Under the pieces are notes generated by a model. That model was not told the origin of the DNA and did not search any database. It was given only the letters and a program-made list of their open reading frames with translations. From Liolophura sinensis (taxonomy: Eukaryota > Mollusca > Polyplacophora > Chitonida > Chitonidae), in assembly GCF_032854445.1 (NCBI RefSeq), contig NC_088295.1:13813385-13877384 (forward strand): DNA of 64,000 nucleotides, read 5' to 3'. Each line of letters begins with the position of its first letter. Within the stretch, counting starts at the first letter, position 1. Shown piece by piece: positions 1 to 11,949 of this stretch. The position numbers were made by a program, and so were the translations under genes.

Positions 1-451
1 TTAGCATTTACAACTGATGTCCTAGATAGTGAATATTTTGTTGTCCAGAAATGAGTTGATTGTTTATAATCACATTTATATATGCATATCTTTTATGTAT
101 ATTCTGATACATGTAGCTAATTTTTAACCCAATTGTCTTTTTACAATGCCATTGACATTTAAATTTGCCTTACGTTATAATGGAGCTACCTCCATATGGC
201 ACACTGACAGCTGGTCTGAGAATGGACATATTACTGTCCTCACAGAGATCTTTTTACCGTCTGTACATAAATGTTTTACACATTTTGTGTGACAGATTAA
301 AATGGAATAAATTATTTTATGGAAACGTGTCATTTTTTGGTTCAAATAATAGTTGTATGGGTGCATATATTTCAACAGGATCACATGTTACGTGCTTATT
401 CTGTTTGGTTGATCTTGGAGATGATTGATTCATGTTGGGCCGACTTTGTAC
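1..451. other. Intergenic, no gene seen
   Basis: AT-rich sequence without a recognisable exon, SINE or repeat. The short open frames here have no protein-like composition or splice context. Confidence 0.5.
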
Positions 452-1167
452 TACCTGATACATGTATGCATCATGTATGAGGTGTATGATTTGGCTGTTA
501 CATACATGTATGCATTGTGTATGAGGCATATGATTTGGCTGTTACATACATGTATGCATTGTGTATGAGGCATATGGTTTGGCTGTTACACACATGTATG
601 CATTGTGTATGAGGTGTATGATTTGGCTGTTCCATACATGTATGCATTGTGTATGAGGCGTATGATTTGGCTGTTACATACATGTATGCATTGTGTATGA
701 GGCGTATGATTTGGCTGTTCCATACATGTATGCATTGTGTATGAGGCATATGGTTTGGCTGTTACCCACATGTATGCATTGTGTATGAGGTGTATGATTT
801 GGCTGTTACATACATGTATGCATTGTGTATGAGGCGTATGATTTGGCTGTTACATACATGTATGCACTGTGTATGAGGCGTATGGTTTGGCTGTTACCCA
901 CATGTATGCATTGTGTATGAGGTGTATGGTTTGGCTGTTACACACCTGTATGCATTGTGTATGAGGTGTATGATTTGGCTGTTACACACATGTATGCATT
1001 GTGTATGAGGTGTATGGTTTGGCTGTTACATACATGTATGCATTGTGTGGCGTATGGTTTTGCTGTTACACACATGTATGCATTGTGTATGAGGTGTATG
1101 ATTTGGCTGTCACATACATGTATGCATTGTGTATAAGGTGTATGGTTTGGTTGTTACATACATGTAA
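452..1167. repeat. Minisatellite, 44-bp unit, about 16 copies
   Basis: Tandem unit of about 44 bp containing ggctgttacatacatgtatg followed by cattgtgtatgaggcgtatg. Copies differ by a few substitutions (tacata/taccca/cacaca; gcgtat/gtgtat/gcatat). One copy near 1045 lacks part of its 3' half. Each unit holds the near-palindrome catacatgtatg. The open frames across it arise only from periodicity. Confidence 0.95.
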
Positions 1168-1221
1168 CATGTAGACAACTGAATTACAATTCACTGGTAC
1201 ATCCACAAAAACTTATATATG

Positions 1222-1225
<4 letters not shown>

Positions 1226-1256
<31 letters not shown>
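1226..1256. repeat. (TA)n microsatellite
   Basis: Uninterrupted alternating TA run in AT-rich DNA just after the 44-bp minisatellite. Confidence 0.9.
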
Positions 1257-1260
<4 letters not shown>

Positions 1261-1493
1261 CACATTTTTTTATATTTTTGTGATTGTGTTAATCATGTGG
1301 ATAAACTATTAGAGTTTTAGTCAGTGTTAAAGAAACCGTATATGATGTCATAGCTGGACATCTGTTTGACAGCAAACTAAATTTACTGTAGATTGCTACA
1401 TTGAATATACTGGTATAGCTTACTAGGCATAGTATGCGTGAAGTAGTTACATGTTCTTGATTATATATTGTTCAGTTAAGATATTCTGTAGCA

Positions 1494-2768
1494 TATGCTG
1501 TGGACATATGTCTCTTATTTGTGCAGTGGACATGCCTCCTGTATGTGCAGTGGACATTTGTCTCCTGTATGTGCAGTGGACGTGTCTCCTATATGTATTG
1601 TGGACATGTCTTCTGTATGTGTTGTGGATGGCTTCTGTAAGTGCTGTGGACAGCTGTCTTCTGTATGCACTGTGGACATGTCTTCTTTATGTGTTGTGGA
1701 CATTTGTCTTCTTTATGTACGTTGGACATTTCTATCATGTGGACATGTCTTCTGTATGTGTTGTGGACATCTGCCTTCAGTATGCACTGTGGACATGTCT
1801 TCTGTATGCACTGTGGACATGCCCTATGTATGCACTGTGGACATGTCTTCTGTATGTGTTGTGGACATCTGTCTTCTGTATGCACTGTGGACATGTCTTC
1901 TGTATGCACTGTGGACATGTCTTCTGTATGTGTTGTGGACATCTGTTCTGTGTGCACTGTAGACATGTCTCCTGTGCGTACCATTGACACCTGTCGCCTG
2001 TATGTACTGTGGACATCTGTCTTCTGTATGTACTGTGAACATTAGCCTCCAGTGTGTAGTGGGCACACGTCCTGTATGTACTGTGGACATCTGTCTCGTG
2101 TAAGTACTGTTGACATCATTATCATGTGTGTGTTATGGACATCTGTTCCCTGTTTACTATGGACATCTGTATCATGTGTGTGTTATGGACATCTGTTCCC
2201 TGTTTACTGTGGACATCTGTATCATGTGTGTGTTATGGACATCTGTTCCCTGTTTACTGTGGACATCTGTATCATGTGTGTGTTATGGACATCTGTTCCC
2301 TGTTTACTGTGGACATCTGTATCATGTATGTGTTAAGGACATCTGTTCTCTGTTTACTATGGACATCTGTATCATGTTTGTGTTGTGGACATCTGTCCCT
2401 GTATGTACTGTGGACATCTGTATTATGTTTGTGTTGTGGACATCTGTTCTCTGTTTACTGTGGCATCTGTATTATGTTTGTGTTGTGGACATCTGTTCTC
2501 TGTTTACTGTGGACATCTGTATCATGTATGTGTTGTGGACATCTGTTCCTCTGTTTACTGTGGACATCTGTATCATGTATGTGTTAAGGACATCTGTTCT
2601 CTGTTTACTATGGACATCTGTATTATGTTTGTGTTGTGGACATCTGTTCCCTGTTTACTATGGACATCTGTGTCATGTTTGTGTTGTGGGACATCTGTCC
2701 CTGTATGCACTGTGGACATCTGTCCCCTGTATGTACTGTGGACATCTGTATCATGTATGTGTTGTGTA
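1494..2768. repeat. Minisatellite, 24-26-bp unit grading into 50-bp higher-order unit
   Basis: The left half (to about 2100) repeats gtatgcactgtggacatgtc-type units of 24-26 bp. The right half is a more regular dimer of about 50 bp, alternating gttatggacatctgttccct and tttactgtggacatctgtat. All units share the core tgtggacat. This looks like one array in which a two-unit block was later amplified. Several overlapping open frames (up to 228 codons) run through it in more than one frame, as expected of low-complexity repeats rather than a gene. Confidence 0.93.
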
Positions 2769-3963
2769 TAATGTCTTGTATTGCAATATTCTCTAGGCGT
2801 ATCTTGTAATATTGAGAACATCTGTTCATGTACAAGTTACCAACATGTCTTGCATATTGTTAGTATGTACCTTACTGTAATGTCATCATGCCCCCTGTGT
2901 ATATTTTGTTAACTTTACACTTTCCTTACACTTTGTATGTGAATGTATGACTGCTGAACTGTCAAAGCAAACTCTTATCTGAGACATACTCTACTCTTTT
3001 ACGTTATGGTGCAAGAAAAGAAGATATTCTTTTAGAGTACATATAGTGTGGTCATTCTAACAATCCCTGGGCATTGAAATGATGATCATTGATTGTAAAA
3101 GCACTAACTTGAGAGTGTGTCATAGTTGTCCAAGAATAACGGAAATCTTATGTTATTGGCCTTTTTTTTTTTTAGTTAAAAAGAGGAATTACAAATTGTC
3201 ATCATTTATTTTCAAAGCATTTGTTTTTTGCTTTAATGTGCACAACATGATTCAGAAAGAAATATCACCAGCTTCCTGGTGTGTTATGTAACATACACAC
3301 CTGAAGAGATTCACGTGTAGACAACGTTATGTCAGGTAATTTTCTCTTCACCTTTTGTTTGCATACACAGATGTTCATAGATTAGCTGAGCAGAAGTGTT
3401 CTGATTTTAGTAAATATGTTCAAATCAAGTTGTATCTGATGTATAAAAAACTTTACTTTCAGAAAATCGATTATGAAAACACCAGATACATAAATCAAAT
3501 ATATCTTATTAATTTTGTTTGTTAATTTGGTTTTTATTATCAGAACATGCAGGGATACAGGTACATGTCCAGTCACTCTATAAGCTCTGTCTATGTGTAG
3601 ATGTTTTCCTTCTCCTTGGTAAATCACTTGTTAATTTTCTCCCCTACAATAAACTCCACTACTGAGATCATAATCTACAGTTAACTTCTGGGCATTGAAA
3701 CAATGATCACTGATCATAAAAGCACTATATATATATATATATATACCGGTCAACACTAGCTGGAGATGTCGTTAGCTTTGAGGAATACATGACAGATAAG
3801 GAGTTAAGCTACAACTATAGCCAATCCAAAATTAAACTCAGATTAACAGTATAAATCCTGTCTTTGATTAATCTTTGTTGGATGGATGCATCTTGTCTGG
3901 AAAAAATTGTTGTTTTGTTTTACTTCGCTTTGTTCCCTAACCTTAAGGAATAAAACGATATTT

Positions 3964-4014
<51 letters not shown>

Positions 4015-4177
4015 GTATGTGTGACTGCTGCGATGAAAATGTGCTTGTGGGATGGAGTATTGTGCTCATATTGTACTTATTGCCAAACAGTGCTGTGATG
4101 CAGGGAAAATAGTTTACAAAATAAAGTTCTTGTGAGTGAGACTGTTTTAAGTTATACCTGTGATTTACACCATCGGG
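2769..4177. other. Intergenic with short dispersed repeats and (TA)n/(CA)n
   Basis: No exon recognised. A diverged direct repeat of about 40 bp (ctgggcattgaaa...aaaagcacta) occurs at 3066-3107 and 3688-3727. TA runs lie at 3727-3746 and 3966-4003, the latter continuing into a CA run. Confidence 0.5.
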
Positions 4178-4425
4178 CCGGTCCTCCGTTGCCAGCTGTT
4201 AGCCTGATAGTGCCCCACAATGACACAGGAGCCTCAATATCAATGTGGTCGTGAAGAGTTCAAGTCCATCTAATAGTGGTATCCTCTTCAGGCATACGTA
4301 GGAATGTCTTCAAGCAGCCTGAGGATGGTCATGGGTTTCCCTAGGGTTCTACCTGGTTTCCTCACACTACAATAAAGGCCGCCATCTTACAAGTATGGTT
4401 TTCTTGAATACGGTGTTTTATTTCA
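4178..4425 (+). mobile_element. tRNA-derived SINE, old diverged copy
   Basis: Weak but collinear match to the local SINE. The tRNA-like head is degraded, the B-box-like gagttcaagtcc is kept, and ggatggtcatgggtttccct and a degraded 3' body follow. Substitutions throughout suggest an old insertion. Confidence 0.6.
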
Positions 4426-4450
4426 AATAAATTTCTTTATTTATTTCATA

Positions 4451-4590
4451 GGGAGCCTCCGTGGCTCAGTTGGTTAGTGCGCTAGCGCAGCATAATGACC
4501 CAGGAGTCTCTCACCAATGGGGTCGCTGTGAGTTCAAGTCCAGCTCATGCTGGCTTCCTCTCCGGCCGTAACACACCAATCAATTAAATA
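4451..4590 (+). mobile_element. tRNA-derived SINE, plus copy of a foldback pair (internally deleted)
   Basis: The tRNA-like 5' head is very well preserved: A-box-like tggctcagttggttagtgcg and B-box-like gagttcaagtcc (Pol III promoter). The head runs to ccggccgta and then jumps straight to the 3' end acaccaatcaa, so most of the SINE body is missing. It is followed immediately by an inverted copy. Confidence 0.88.
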
Positions 4591-4591
4591 A

Positions 4592-4787
4592 TTTATTTAC
4601 TTATTTGATTGGTGTTTTACGCCGTACTCAAGAATATTTCACTTATACGACGGCGGCCAGCATTATGGTGGGTGGAAACCGGGCAGAGCCCGGGGGCAGG
4701 TTGCTGACAGACCTTTCTGGATTGGTGAGAGACTCTGGGTCATTATGCTGCGCTAGTGCGCTAACCAACTGAGCCACGGAGGCTCCC
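4592..4787 (-). mobile_element. tRNA-derived SINE, minus copy of a foldback pair
   Basis: Reverse-oriented copy. It starts with the 3' tail (tatttgattggtgttttacg), continues through the body (ggcggccagcattatggtgg, accgggcagagcccggg) and ends in the tRNA-like head. The B-box region is deleted between the body and the head. Its terminal 67 bp (4721-4787) is almost perfectly complementary to 4451-4518, so the two copies could fold into a hairpin. Confidence 0.88.
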
Positions 4788-7700
4788 ATTTAATAAATAG
4801 GTAAACTATTGAGCTTATGAAAGTAGCTGGTGTATCCAATTTCCTCACTCTTGTTCAGCCTGGAGTACTTTTCATGATTTCAGTTATAGATGACCTGTAT
4901 GATAAGTGACAGAGTATTGCAAGGTTCACGCAAATTTTCGGTCAAATGCATGCTTCCACTTTCCGGCATTGTTGTCAAGGTGATAACATTTATATTAGAG
5001 TTACTGGCAAGCAAGTGTGGCCAAGAAAGGCATTCACTTCTTAGTCCATGGGCCCAAGGCCCAATATTTCACATATTTGTACACCCAGGATGGCCTTGCT
5101 ATTGCTAATCTCCTTGCTATTTTTAAGTTATTACATGTCTTTAGTTCATATTCATATACGATACTGTTGCTCTTGTAGATGGGGTAGCTTTGTATAGGTT
5201 ATACCCCCTTTAACAAACATACTTCTTGTTCAACGTACTAACTCACATATTGCCCACAGTTTGAACCCCAATCATCTCAGGAACATAGGGTTTACCTTTG
5301 AGAATACTTCCTTAAACTAATTCAAGCTAATCTTCTCAAATGACAGGTTTGCTGATGAATGATGGCATTTGATCTCTATCTGGGATGAGAGAGGAGTGAG
5401 CTACAGGGGTGAGAAGGATAGCATCAGTAGTTTTCTTTACAGTCAGAAAACGACAGAAGACATTTTAGGGCATTCTGTCGTGGATGTGTTAGCAATTAAC
5501 TGTTGACTTCAAGTCTAAATATCCAAATGGTAAATTCCAAATGGCACACAGTCTTTTCATGACCCCAAACACCAAAGGAAACTGCAAGACTTGTGATTTT
5601 TCCAGAGGGGCATTCACACTCTCGTTTATCCATCAGTGATTGCTATGGTGGTTTTATCAACGTCATAATTTTAGTTTGGTGTATTAATAGCATGGTGGCT
5701 TTAATTACCGGCACCGTGTGTGTTGGCATTCATTGGTTCTTTGCATGGTCAAGCTGTCTGGAGCAAGGAGGATATCCTGTTCTCATCTGAAAAACAAAGT
5801 AGTGATTCATTCAACTCGCTCTAAACATGACTTAGAATAAGAACATTCTTGTCAGAAGAGGTTTTCATTGTACGTTTTCACTAACTCCTACAGCGTGTTT
5901 CTGTCCCTCGCTTGCACTACTTCTGGAGGAATAAATGAATGAAATAATTTGCTTTTAGGGTCTTTACAGTTAATGCATTTATGGCTCTACACAAGTATTT
6001 CTGTGCTTTTAATGCAGTAATTTAGCCGTCTACATCTGTCAAGTTTCAAAAAAAAGTTTGTGACGTCACTGTTCACAATATGGCCAGAAAAGACCTCTCA
6101 AGTATCCAGTGTTTTAAAGGCAATTTACTCGGTTGTAAAAATTTGAAAAAAAAAAGTATTTCGTCTGACATTCACTTCATAACAGTGTTTTTTGTTCATT
6201 TCCTTCTTTTTTTCGTTTTGCCTAATTTCAAAGTAGACATTTACGCTCTGCAAAGAGTATTACGGAATAATTTAGTCCTTGATCTTAGTGTTTGGAGGAA
6301 CTTCAGTTACAGGTATTCTTGATGGAAAGTCAAAAAATTTGATCCAAGGTTTGCTCTGAAATTGTATTCTCAGACTTGTAGATCACAGATAAGAAAATGA
6401 CACGAACGCTTACTTACCTGAGCTAATCTACCCCAAACCATCGTAATAATGGGCGTAATACACAAGTACATAGCTGGACACACAAACTGTGATAAACTGT
6501 TATCAACCCAACTGAAAACCATGCAAATCTTACAGGTCAACTGAATATTCAGCTAGTAGCGTACATGAAATGTAGACAAAATGTGGACTGCTTAATTTTC
6601 TTTGCTTCATAAACAATACAAACCACCCTTTTAAATTAGTGTTATTATATAATTAACTGAGAGTCCACGATATACTGACGTGAGAAGGTTATCACGTCTA
6701 ATTTACTTCTGCTGACCCAAAGAACATGTTGATACCGATTTTGGCCACCTCAGGTGGTGCCAGGCACCATGTCTGGCTAGTAGAACATTTGCTGAGTTAC
6801 CATTGCAATGTATTGATGCCATGTGGCCTTCATTGTTTTTAATAACGAGTCAATAACATACGATAAAAAAGGTACCAAGGCCTACTTCTAAATTTCCAGT
6901 CTGATGAAATTAATAAATGAATGAAGCCAGTCACTTTTATATGTGGTGGCCGAGAAGGGTCAGCACTTTATGAAGCGCCAGTTGTATAAAATACAAAGGC
7001 GGTATGCGGCCATCTCCCAAACTCTCCATTGCTGCATCTCTCCGTCGTGTCTTGGCATCGCAGTGCTGTATCATTGTCATGTTTTCATATCATCGGGATA
7101 GGCCGCCTTGAGCCGGCCAATAACATGTGTGTGGTATCGAGAGTCCACAGGCCTGTTATAGCTTTGTTTGTTTACAATATTCAGGTAAATGATTTGCAGA
7201 CAACAGCTATAATACAGCATTCAAAACCTTGAAATTATTTTTGGCCTACATTTCGAATTGTGCACGCGTAATACAATAAATCAAGCCTCTTTAATGTTCG
7301 CCATTGTGGTTTAGTTTTGGTGTCAACAACTTTTCTTAGTTTCCACAACAGGCGATCACAAGTATCAGTTTTCTAAAACACTAAATGTTGTACGTGAGCG
7401 AAAACGCATAAAATTCACATAAGCCTTGTTGCTCCTCAGCGCTGAACTTCAGTCTCGGAAGATCAGCGAACGTATCCTTGTGGGCTGGAGGCAAATAGTT
7501 TAAACAGCGATTCTGTACTAGAGATACGGGATCGATGAATTGGTCGAGTGGTGTTTAACGTCATGTGCAGGAGCAAACCAAAATCAGGATTAAAACCACG
7601 GACTTTCGTCAGGTTAGTTACAAACCGTTTGACTTCATGCCCCAGCCTACACAACAAGACATGGATTTGTACACAGGAACCTCACTGGTCGCGTCGTGAT

Positions 7701-8265
7701 GATCATCCGAGCCATGTAGTCTCGTTGTGTTTGAACCACGGGGCCATGAATAAAAGACTGTCATTTTCTGGATTTACTTCGAGTATGTTTCAATGGTAGA
7801 TCTATGTTTGATCTTAGATCTACCTTGTTGTTTATTGTAGTAGTGTCAGAGGTGAACATAAATAAGTCCCACGTCTCCGTGAAGTACTCATGCATCGATC
7901 TATAAGTACTTATAGTTCATCAACTCTGTACAGTTTACGTCCATAGACCAGCTGTCTTTCGAATCAGCCGTTTTGAAGCAAACGGAAATTTAAGAAAGAT
8001 GTATTTATACGTCTAACGTTTTTCTCAAGTGTTAGAGATTCCAGTGTTTCAGTTGTGTAACAGATATATGCCTATTATAAGTGAGAGTTGCAAAACTTAC
8101 GGTACGGTGTAAAGGTTACAAACATGGAGACGTACTGAGTTCATAACCGGCTGATATAGTTACAGCCGATCGCACTATATTTTCATAGAGCTACATACAA
8201 ATGGACCCAATTAATGTCCATTAAGTATTTTATTGCAAACTTTTATATTTTATGGGCCGTGCATA
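4788..8265. other. Intergenic, no gene recognised
   Basis: About 3.5 kb without a supportable exon. There is a TATA-like tataaaatac near 6985, but no first exon can be tied to it. A possible degraded tRNA-like SINE head may lie at about 7580-7660 on the minus strand (ggattaaaaccacg resembles an inverted B box); it is too weak to call. Confidence 0.45.
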
Positions 8266-8271
8266 TTTATT
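8266..8271 (-). promoter_or_regulatory. Candidate polyadenylation signal AATAAA
   Basis: Read on the minus strand, AATAAA lies about 100 bases beyond the TAA that closes the Cys-rich frame of the adjacent small gene. That is a sensible place for its 3' end. Confidence 0.4.
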
Positions 8272-8367
8272 ACGAGTAGTATACTTAATGCTGGCGAACA
8301 GTGAAGAGTGAAGAAAACAATTGTCTTTGTGAGCATTTTTTATGAGCATATATAAGTTTAGATAGGA

Positions 8368-10721
8368 TTACCACTTTTTGCACACAGCCACGGTAAAAAC
8401 ACCTTTGCAACCATCTTCTACAAGCAATTTTTTGCCGTCATTTCCTATCTTGAATCGATTTTCGCAGCTGTAATCACAAAGGCTTTCCACCAGCCCAACA
8501 GAACATATGGTGGCTTGAAAGTCACAGATGGATGTAGTTTCTTTCCTTTCTCCGCAGTTAATCCAACGCCTGTGCTAACGGCTTCTTTCTTATCAGAACT
8601 GTCTTCTCCACATATTGCCTCATAGATGATCAACATTCCAGTGCATGGAACTACAAACAAAATAAACATTGTTTTTATCGTCATATTTAAAAGGTGGACA
8701 CAAATCCAAGATCATAACTGCACGTGTTCACGTATAGACATTTCCTTCATTCATTTACCATGCATATATTGACCTATATTTAAGATCTTTTGCCATGCTG
8801 TCAACCTAGCTGCACCCACAGCTACACAATGTCTCACAGTCGTCCTTAATTTGCATAACGTGCACGCGCCTTTTTGTAAATAAAATATCGTGTGTTGGCC
8901 TATCAAACCGAGACTATAGAAAACAGAATGCGCTAATTTAACATTAAAATTACCGGTACGCAGTTTTCAACTTTGACACGTCTACTCAAAATCTCGACAT
9001 TTTAACTTGAGGTCTTACTGAAATTGGTTAGTATATTTTGCACCCGTGTGCGGTTTGGCCAAAGCATCTACACAAAATGAACCTGTAACGTGGGCAACTA
9101 ACTGTGTACGTTTTCACCCTTTTGCTCTGCAGAGATTATCATAGCTGTGTGTCTGAGTTTGAGCTCGGCCTATCGTATCAGCCGAGCTTGAAGAGCATTC
9201 ATTTACAATATCATGTTCGAGCGGCGGCGTAGCCACTGATCCTGACTGGCTGTAGCTACGGTGACTTCACCTGAAATTTTCAAAACGATCAAAGAACATT
9301 CATCATTACGCACCAGTAGAAATTAATGATGAAACTACTTACTGTCGTGAGTGTGTGAGCGCAATTTGTTTTTTGTACTGTTTGACATCCAGTAGATGTT
9401 AAGACAAAATTCTCCGGAAACGGCAAATTTCGGATTCCTGTGACTGTATGGGATTGATCAACATGTGAACATTTACCTACGCGACCTTGTGTTTACGTTG
9501 CTTTGGAATCAAATTTAAGGTTTTTCACTAAGAAGCTCAGTCATATTATTACTAAGCTTTAAGTTAATTTTGGCAGCCGGGATCAAAGTTTGGGCAGTTT
9601 TGATCTTGAAAGTTACATAATTGTCCCCAGACTGTGGAGAACATGCTTGTCGTTTCCTTGTGTGCTTATATGTTATAAATTATTATATTGTTTCTGTGGA
9701 TCATGGTAGGTTATATTAATGGTATGGGCATGGACGTTCATTCCAAGGATAACGCTTAGACGACGGATTGTTTTAGGGCTATATAAGGAGGATAGCAGGA
9801 ATGAGCGGTGTTATACTTCATGTCGCACATAACATGTTTACTTTTACGGCGGAAATAAACTGTTTTTTTTTTCAGGGTTGGGAGGAGCGATGGATTGTGC
9901 TTGGGACTACATAAAGGATACATGAAACACTTGGTTTTTATTTTGTAACATGCAGTTGAGCCTGTGTCCTAACATAAAAGCTTAAAATTCCCAGTATTTT
10001 CGTGCAGTACGTCATTTCCGAACATTTCCCGCAATTGACGGAAAATATGCATAAAAAAGATGTGTTATTAAGAATTATGCCTAAACAACGAAAAAATATC
10101 ATGGCATAACTTTCTTCATTTGCGTTAAAACCATCATCTTCTTTTTGAGTTCATTTTCCTGTGTCCCTTTAGTCAATTATAGCTAAAGGTAATAGGTAGC
10201 ACAGTGTGTGTAAGACAGCTAGGTAAGTCAAACTTCTTTAAGGGATCAATAGACAAGTTAATACAGGTCTACCGGCAACCTGTGGATGGTCGTGGGTTTC
10301 CCGCGTGCTCTAGTTTCCTCACCATAATGTTGGCCGTCGCGGTGAAATAAATGAAAGTGAAATATTCGGCGTAAAACTCAAATCAAATAAATAAATTTAA
10401 TACCTGGTTTATACCCTAATATACAGTTGTATGAAGAACTGGTCCCATACAAAGTATACCAGTAGCGCTATTTGGCATACTTGTCAATATAAACCTCCTT
10501 CAGGCTCGAGCAAACGTGCCAAAAAGTTCAGCTGACTCGGTACTCAGAAGAAATGATTAGGTTTAGGATATATCTAAGGACAAGAAGGTGTAAGTACGAG
10601 GTACAGATTTTCAAAATATTGACATACTTCTGTATTTCAATTTCGATGGCTTGGCATCTAAGACCAGAATGCCACCGGCCATCACCATTAGCGAGAGCAG
10701 GAAATACTTCATGTTGTCAAT
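8368..10721 (-). CDS. Small secreted cysteine-rich protein gene (two exons seen, frame conflict in the second)
   Basis: Exon at 10628-10721: a 3' splice site (ttcttacag), a 9-base leader, then ATG at 10712 and 28 codons beginning MKYFLLSLMVMAGGILVLDA, a classic signal peptide. It ends at a GTATGT donor in phase 1. Exon at 8368-8650: the strong acceptor tttattttgtttgtag joins in the matching phase and gives PCTGMLIIYEAICGEDSSDK. Protein-like sequence then continues in a different frame, with regularly spaced cysteines, CENRFKIGNDGKKLLVEDGC and GVFTVAVCKKW, to the TAA at 8368-8370. The change of frame falls at roughly 8530-8610, where I see no intron, so there is an indel (a pseudogene, an allele or a sequence error). 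The Cys pattern and the GC-x-x-x-F-x-V ending faintly recall secreted lectin-like or shell-matrix families of molluscs; I cannot assign one. An upstream non-coding exon is implied. Confidence 0.55.
8651..10627 (-). other. Intron of the small secreted-protein gene
   Basis: The intron joins the signal-peptide exon to the Cys-rich exon, with GTATGT at the 5' end and TTTGTAG at the 3' end (minus strand). A 5'-truncated SINE lies inside it at 10270-10399. Nothing else is recognised in the remaining 1.8 kb. Confidence 0.5.
10270..10399 (+). mobile_element. tRNA-derived SINE, 5'-truncated copy
   Basis: Keeps the body and tail only: ggcaacctgtggatggtcgt, a degraded cggtttcctcaccataatg segment, then gcgtaaaactcaaatcaaat and AAATAA repeats. 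No tRNA head. Confidence 0.8.
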
Positions 10722-11949
10722 CTGTAAGAATATAAACAAAGAACAGAATCAGAATATCTACAAGAGCATGTTTTCAGTTTTATGTGCCAGATTTGAGGAG
10801 ATGCGTGTCGTGTTCACGGGGTTTAAATATCCGTCCGTGAAACATGTAGATGATGATATAGATACAAATTTTCCAAGGTCTGTGCTTGATTATAGGAGGA
10901 AACTGGCATAAGGAAAGGTAAAGTTTTGAAATGATATGCACTAGGATGTGTATCAAACAGAGTAACGCCACAGTTGTACGTGTATTAAGACTAATGGTAG
11001 TTCAGTGGCGGATTATTTTGCATGGTGTGGCGATAATTTATCATCTTATGCATGCTTTGAAGTAGAACTTTACAGATTTGGTAGAAAGCCTACCAAAGAG
11101 CTCGCCAGTAGGAGAAATATTAATGCAAAACTTCAGCTTTATACATGAAATACTGCAGTGGGGAATTTGGTAATTTACGGTACCGGTAATCAATATGCAC
11201 ACAGATCATCAGCGATTGAATATCCCCCTCGTGTCCACTATACACCATATTCATGTAAAACTTCAGGTCAGTACAGCAGTGTCTCAAAAAACAGTGCCAG
11301 CCCTGACATCTTGTTTGATTCCATTACACAGTACACCAAGTCGTGAATTTTGTAACTTACGGCATTTAATATGCACACAGCAAATCACGATGACTACCCC
11401 CCCCCCCCCCCCCCCCCACCTTTCCAACTTGTGTGATTGTGCTTTAAGTATGTGGAAAACCTGAGCTCAATATATGCAGCACTTTTGAAGATACCAACCC
11501 TAACACTTTGTTTAACATTGACGCATATACAATAAAATGAACTCAGGAATTTTGTAATTTACAGTATTTAATATGAACATATCAAAACACCGATAAAACC
11601 TTTCACTCGCGTGATTGGGCTCTATATGTATGCAAAACCTGAGGACAACACATGCATTAGTTTTTAAGAAACTACCGCTAACATTTTGTTCAACATTGCT
11701 TTCCCCGCTATTGGACGCTGGCGATGCATGACGCCAGGGGTGGGGATATGACACATACTACATGCAACGTCTGTACTCCGCACAGGCAAGCTAAAATTTA
11801 ACGATTTAAAATTACAGATTCAGAACATTATTTTCGATAAACGCAAAACACTAAAGATTAATTTTAATTTGGTTGGTAGTGGGGATTTTGTTAATGACTA
11901 CTTCACTTGTATTGAGAAATTGTGTTAGTGAATATATAAGCAGGACATA
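10722..11949. other. No gene recognised; contains a poly-C tract
   Basis: Includes a run of about 20 C at 11397-11417. Two similar AT-rich blocks (about 11110-11370 and 11530-11700) share phrases such as aattttgtaattta and atgcacac, suggesting an old duplication. No splice-framed coding seen. Confidence 0.4.

Noticed and set aside
498..771. Minus-strand open frames over the 44-bp array
   Set aside because: Repeat-derived, with identical peptides in shifted frames.
452..1167. CRISPR-like regular repeat spacing
   Set aside because: Units are contiguous with no unique spacers; the DNA is eukaryotic. The same applies to the other arrays.
2110..2796. 228-codon open frame and its overlapping frames
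   Set aside because: Periodic translation of a minisatellite; several frames are open at once.
3886..4098. 70-codon frame with an IY repeat
   Set aside because: Translation of a TA/CA microsatellite.
4451..4525. Possible tRNA gene
   Set aside because: Head of a repeated SINE with a non-tRNA body; it cannot form a full cloverleaf with a standard acceptor stem.
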